From: Gryganskiella cystojenkinii
Lineage: Eukaryota; Mortierellomycota; Mortierellomycetes; Mortierellales; Mortierellaceae
Assembly: GCA_015852425.1 (NCBI GenBank)
Contig: JAAAIG010000021.1
Coordinates: 50,668-114,667 of the forward strand
Direction: 5' to 3'
Length of the DNA stretch: 64,000 nt
Shown one piece after another: positions 59,147-64,000 of the stretch. How positions within the stretch are numbered: position 1 is the stretch's first letter; each line of letters begins with the position of its first letter. The translations under genes and the position numbers were made by a program. The notes under the pieces were generated by a model. The model worked only from the letters and a program-made list of their open reading frames with translations. It did no database searches and was not told the origin of the DNA.

Positions 59147-60796
59147 TTACTCCTCGTCGCTCTCCTCCTCAGTGTCCTCCTCACTCTCGGCCTCGGCGAG
59201 CCAGCGCAAGAAGGGCTCAACACGGGTACGAACATCCTTGGCTTCCTCCTTGGAGACGTACTTCTTGCTGGGCTTCTCGCCCCACTTAAGGATAACCTCC
59301 TCTTCCAGAAGGTCGTTGTCGTAGAAAGCTTTCAAGATCAGAGGAGCCTTCAGCATCAAAGTCTTGGAAGTGATCAAGACACGCTCCATACCTCCCAAAA
59401 GAGCCTTCTGGTTCTTCTCATTGATAACAAACTATTAGATATGAATGATAAAGAGGTTAGTAACCATTCGAGTGATCACCAAAATTTTCCTAATATGCGC
59501 CTGATTTTAATCCGATTTCTTACCTTGCGCAAGAGGGGGGTACGGGTCTTGATCTCACGAGCCATATCATCGGTGAAAATGCACTGGATCAAAACGGTGA
59601 CAGCACGGGACTTGGCCAAGACACCAAGCTCCTCAGCCTTCTCCAAGATCTCGGCTTCGGTCGCCTTGGGGTTCTCGTCCAAGAAATCACCAAGAAGCTC
59701 ATAGGGGTTCTCGCCATCGGCATCACCGTCCTCATCATCATCCAACGTCAGCTGAGTCTTGACACTGCCCTCCAACTCTCTCATTCTCTGGGCAGCACCC
59801 TCGGCCGAGGTATCGACAGACCAGTCATCGCCCAGAGCAGACTTGTAGCTGTCAGCATCGGGGATAGCGGCGGCTTCCTCCTTGATCTTCTTTGTAAAAT
59901 CATCATCCTGATCCTCCTCTTCTTCCTCAGTAGGAGTCGAAGTGCCACCGTTTTTCTTGCTCTTCTTCTCCGACTTGTCAGTCTTGTCGACCTTCTTCTT
60001 TCCGTACGCGGCATTAGCAGGGGGGTTCTTGATGATGAAGGTCGAAAGCTTGTGAACATTCTCACCCTTGTTACGACGACCACAGGCGTTACAGTACATC
60101 TGGATGGTGCTGGTCTTGTCAATGATAATGTCGGTCTCGGGGTTACCGCAGGAAGGACAGAGGACAAACTTTTGAATAAATCCGTTCAAGAGCTGCTGAA
60201 GCTTTGGGGCATCGTGGGCTCCGTTGACGATGTAACGATCCGTCTTTTCGTCAACCTTGACCTGAGCGCCGAGCTCACATCCAAAGTACTTGGTGGGGTC
60301 TATAAGTCAAAATAATATCAGGTGCTGTTTCTGTAGAATTCCGTATTTCCATTAAAGTCCATCAAAGAAACACACTTACAGGAGCTGGGACGGCAAAGAG
60401 CGCGAGCAATGTCGGCCATGTTAACAACGACAGTCTTGATGCCGTTTCCTTTGCCCTCGATCTAAGCATTGTATTTTTTGCAATTAGCAAGGGTGAGGAT
60501 TAGCCAACGGAGCTGAATAAAAATAAAAACTTCCAATGACACAGCAGATCCGCAGTCAACGCAGAAAAAAGGATAAACTGGAAATGGTAATATTTTTTGG
60601 AAGGGGAGGGGGGAGGAGAGACAACCAAAACATGGCAGTAATGCATTCCCTCGAGTATATTCTTTCAGTCATTCAGTCAGTAATAAAAAAAAAATGTCTG
60701 TTTGTTTGTTTGCTTTCTTACCTTGGAGACGAGTCTGGGCATCTTGTAACGGTAAAAGGCATCGTCACTTTGACCTCCAATGTTGAGATTAGCCAT
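59147..60796 (-). CDS. TIF5: Translation initiation factor eIF5
   Basis: GTPase-activating factor for eIF2 in start-codon selection. Exons 60722..60796, 60380..60461, 59524..60299 and 59147..59431 join to 405 aa, equal to yeast eIF5. The N-terminus ([20 protein letters not shown] ... [16 protein letters not shown]) includes the conserved Arg15-type position in FYRYKMP that acts as the GAP residue. [20 protein letters not shown] and the C4 zinc finger ([16 protein letters not shown]) follow. An acidic/Lys linker leads to a W2/HEAT-type C-terminal domain ending in [16 protein letters not shown], whose acidic/aromatic boxes bind eIF2beta and eIF3c in other eukaryotes. Confidence 0.97.
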
Positions 60797-62820
60797 GATG
60801 AATAAAAAAAAGGGTTGTTTGTTGCGGAAGAGTTATGATGTGGTTGTGTCGAGTCTGCGGGCGAGAATTCGATTATCTGGTGGATACGACGTTTTGGGCG
60901 AACTTGTTGTAATAAAAACAGAAAAAGGGTTCGTTGACTAGCAAGTTCACGAGGAAATGACTAGAAGCTTAAAATTTCTTTTCGAGTGCTGAGAATCAGA
61001 TATCGCTGGATGGTAACAAGGCATAAGAATGCTTTGGCTGTTGAAAACGGGGATTGTTTGAGGAGAAAACAAAAAGAGGGGTGGAGTTCCTTTTTTTTGT
61101 CGGAGTGATTGAGAGAGAGAGAGAGAGCTTTGAGCGAGGGTGAGGTCGTTCGTTTATCGAGTGGGGATGCGCAGTTGGGTTGTTTGTTGCTGGTGGTGGG
61201 AATGGAATGATTGAATGAAAGAATGAATAATGTTGAAATGCTGAAGAAAAGAGAGGGCGAACCTGGCACACAACAAAAATCAGTGGCTTAGCCTTCGAAC
61301 CCGGTATATCACGTGGAGTCACGTGGAAGAGACGCCACTAAAACATTGGGACCTGCACAAAAGCTCTGAACCCAGCCACCTGCACACAGTTGACACGATG
61401 ATCACTGATCAATCGGCTGAATATTTTTTTTTCCTTGGACAAAGTAAACCCTTGCCAGGAAAACCTGTTTTTTTCCAAGAGAACGTTTATAGACAGTTCT
61501 GTGAACATTCCGGGGATGTGATGGTTCCCAGAAAAAAAGGAAAACCTAAACAGTGTAGGAAGACCAAGGAAGTTAGCCGACGCGAACGTGGGCAGCAAAC
61601 GACTCATGAGAGCAGGCACAAAAGGAGGCACTGCGATTAAATAAAGAACGAATCAAAAGACATCTCGAAGAGGGAAAAAAGTCGAGAGGACCTGGGCCAG
61701 CTCTCGCCTGTTGACCGAGGGAGGTCTGTCGCTCGATCGATGGACAACAATCCAATCGGAGCGTGTACCAAAAAAAAAACGGTGGCAAATAAACAAAAGC
61801 ATCAGGGAAAAAAGAAACAAACAAAGGTCAGGAGCCTGCAAAAGTAACCCCCAGAGTTTGTGTGCAGTCTTTGATTACTATATCCCATCATCGTGTTCCT
61901 GCGGTGTGCATCGCCACCCGTCTCTCTTTTGTTTTTTTGTTTGTTTTCGACTCTGATGGCGATTGCAAACGTCAATTCAAAACTGAGTAGACTAAGGAAG
62001 AGCATCGACTCTGCCAATTTCTTGATGTCTTTTGAGCTATCTTGGCAAACAACGAACGAAAAAATGGAAGACAACTGAACAACCTTGTCCAAAATTGCGT
62101 CTCGCGCAACATGATTCCCAGGTTCAACTGGACAGAACAACATGTCAGGAAGGATGGAAGGACACGAACTCTTTGAAAGAACCCCTGCCTTTGGTCCATC
62201 TCTCCCAATCCTAAACCAAAAATAAAGAAGACCAGTGCTACTCTTCTTTGTCAACATTAGTAAACAAAGACAAGGGGAGGAGAGTCTTGGGAGTGTTTTT
62301 TTTTTTTTGAAGGAGTGCGGCGCGTCTGCAAAAAAGGCAGCAATAAAAAAACATCTTTTCCAATTGGTCATTTGGCCTATGTGGCAGTGTGGAAAATCGA
62401 TCAAGAAATGACATGCACCGAGGGGGGCGTCAAACTAAAGTTATTGTTGGCCTTTCTCTGACTGGACATTTTGTTCACTTTCTTTGACACCGAGAAAAGA
62501 AAAAGAGCTTTGCCTGTGTTCCAACTGTCAAGGAAAGTTGAACATCTGCACCTGCACATCTCAAATTTTTGAGTCAAAATCATAAAAAACCACCGAAAAA
62601 AAAATGAGAGCACAAGTGCCCAAGTAAAGCCTGACCAGCTTCCGCAGACCCCTGTTCGTTTGGATATAAGGGCCCCATCCCCTCCTCCAGGAAAGCTTTT
62701 TTTCTTCTTTTTTGTCCAGTCTTTTCTCCGTGCCACACCGTCCTTTTCACTTCCTCTTCTCTGTACCCCTCTCACCGTTTTACACGTCCTCTCCCTTACA
62801 TAATCGCCATTTTACTTTAA
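60797..62820. promoter_or_regulatory. Divergent region, eIF5 and secreted Cys-rich gene; twin E-boxes
   Basis: About 2 kb. Two CACGTG hexamers lie 10 bp apart at 61310..61315 and 61320..61325, about 515 bp upstream of the eIF5 ATG. A TATA-like ATATAAGG sits near 62665, about 155 bp upstream of the Cys-rich gene. A GA run is at 61112..61127. No gene is supported here. Confidence 0.45.
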
Positions 62821-64000
62821 ATGCGTTCCTTTTTCAAGGCCGCATCTGTGGTCGCTTTGACGACTCTCGGTCTCTTGCAACTCACTAGTGCTCAGGAGAT
62901 CTCCGATGCGTTTGTCAACACTGTGAAGGATGGCGGATTCAAGGATTCGATGAACCCGCTGAAGACCTTGACCGTCGGCCCTTACCCTCGTCTCGGTGAC
63001 CAAGCCGTGGTGACCTCGGGTACTGTTTCACCCAACCCTGCCGCCATGGGTCTCGTCGCCAACCTGGGTAAGCGTGGTGCCTACTGCGACCCTGGCTATG
63101 GTTTTTGCGGGTAAGTTTCTTTGTGCCTTTATAAACAAAAAGAGAGAGAGAACCCTTCTAGTTCCTTTTCTATTTCTCGTTACCGAGAGCACAAGGAAAA
63201 TTGTACAGGGCAGGTATGAAGGAGTCTCCCTGGATTCGGACTTACCATGCATCCCTTTCTTTCGAAAAATGTATTTTGATCTCTATAGAAACGGATGCTG
63301 TCAAATAGGCTATAACTGTTTCGCGGACATCAACGGCTGCTGTCCCCCAGAGTACAATTACATGTGCGGTGGTGGAAAGTACTGCTGCCCTGTAAGTTTC
63401 CTTCACCACATTTCGTTCATCGTCTTTTTTTTCTCTGCGGGCTCAAAAATCATGCACCCGTGCGTTGGAGCGCTCTGTTTGTCCCCGATATTCACTGCCC
63501 GCCCAACACTCCCCAATTCCCTCCATCTCTTTCTCTCACTTTCTTTCTCCAATAGTATAACTCTTGCTTGAGCAACGGCCACTGCGGTTGTAACAATAAC
63601 CTGTACAGATGTGGTGATTGGTGCTGCCAATACGGATGCACTTCCGCTGGTACCTGTGCCTGTAACCCCTCTTACCCTGTCGATTGTGGTTCAATTGGAA
63701 CTGGTAAGTCTACAGAACTTTGTTTCTCTTGTTGTCTTGTGTTTCTGTGTTTGGGTGTTTGTGTCCGTTGCTTTTTGGACAACCAGAAAAAAATACGTTT
63801 GCAGAAACTCAATTATGCACAGTGCACGATGACATTCCGGAAAATAATTTGTCTGTTGAACGTTTCACTGTCTTGTTCGCTTACCCCTGCTCTCTATCTC
63901 TCTCTCTTTTATAGAGCATTACTGCTGTCCTTCTGGAACTATCTGCGTTAACGGCGGCCTTCAATGTCAATCGTTAACTGGAGGTGGAGGCGGTGGAGGC
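62821..64000 (+). CDS. Secreted multi-cysteine protein, partial at the right edge
   Basis: Exons 62821..63110, 63289..63391, 63556..63703 and 63915..>64000 keep one frame; the gene continues beyond the window. A signal peptide (MRSFFKAASVVALTTLGLLQ..SAQ) is followed by a propeptide ending LGKR, a Kex2-like site. The mature part is Cys-dense with repeated CC pairs: GYGFCGNGCCQIGYNC, NGCCPPEYNYMCGGGKYCCP, NGHCGCNNNLYRCGDWCCQY, CTSAGTCACNPSYPVDC, EHYCCPSGTICVNGGLQC. A Gly run begins at the edge, probably a linker to a Ser/Gly-rich or GPI-anchored tail. The CC spacing is loosely granulin-like but I cannot name the family. Each exon carries a Cys module, as if built by module duplication. Confidence 0.8.

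Noticed and set aside
60961..61322. Overlapping minus-strand frames of about 100 codons in the eIF5 upstream region
   Set aside because: They are Ser/His-rich shadows of a GA/GTT-rich promoter segment with no conserved motif.
1..64000. tRNA, 5S rRNA or snRNA genes
   Set aside because: I looked for A/B-box-like and cloverleaf patterns by eye and saw none convincing; a tRNAscan/Infernal run would be decisive.

Overview
This window looks like a compact, intron-rich fungal chromosome, most likely Mucoromycota and probably the Mortierella group. That assignment is an inference from short GT-AG introns with T-rich acceptors, the ER and secretory gene set, and small secreted Cys-rich proteins. It rests on no species-specific marker. 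I see no rRNA, tRNA, CRISPR array or intact autonomous transposon. Exon junctions were placed by eye from splice sites, reading phase and family alignment. In nearly every gene the joined exon lengths are a multiple of three and give the usual length for the family.

Left part (0-31.7 kb) is a dense housekeeping block. It holds the 5' end of an M13 metallopeptidase gene (-), a ZRT3-like ZIP zinc transporter (+), a PPG1-type phosphatase (-), a small stefin/cystatin-like protein (-), a membrane-anchored alginate-lyase-family protein (-), prolyl oligopeptidase (-), YOP1/REEP5 (-), an F-box/WD40 protein (-), a CCDC82/DUF4211-like protein (+), an A20/AN1 zinc-finger protein (-), a DCAF4-like WD protein (-) and a KDEL-tailed two-domain protein disulfide isomerase (+).

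Middle part (31.7-39.2 kb) is gene-poor and looks decayed. It contains a frameshifted Myb-like remnant, unassigned open segments, a degenerate minisatellite, short repeats, a 199-bp MITE-like inverted-repeat element and a frameshifted secreted Kre9/Knh1-like gene. The only clear intact gene in it is a calcipressin (-); a small unidentified spliced gene near 36.8 kb is possible.

Right part (39.9-64 kb) is dense again. It holds an F-box protein (-), a secreted Asp/Cys-rich protein with a Kex2-like site (+), an ORMDL sphingolipid regulator (+), ribosomal protein uS8 (-), omega-amidase NIT2 (+), glucosamine-6-phosphate deaminase (-), a long Ser-rich protein of unknown function (+), a SET/MYND protein (+), a candidate one-TM micropeptide (-), eIF5 (-), and a secreted multi-Cys protein running off the right edge (+).

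Most promising leads: an in-phase alternative terminal exon inside the ORMDL gene, the stefin-like cystatin, the two Kex2-processed Cys-rich secreted proteins, and the MITE-like element.
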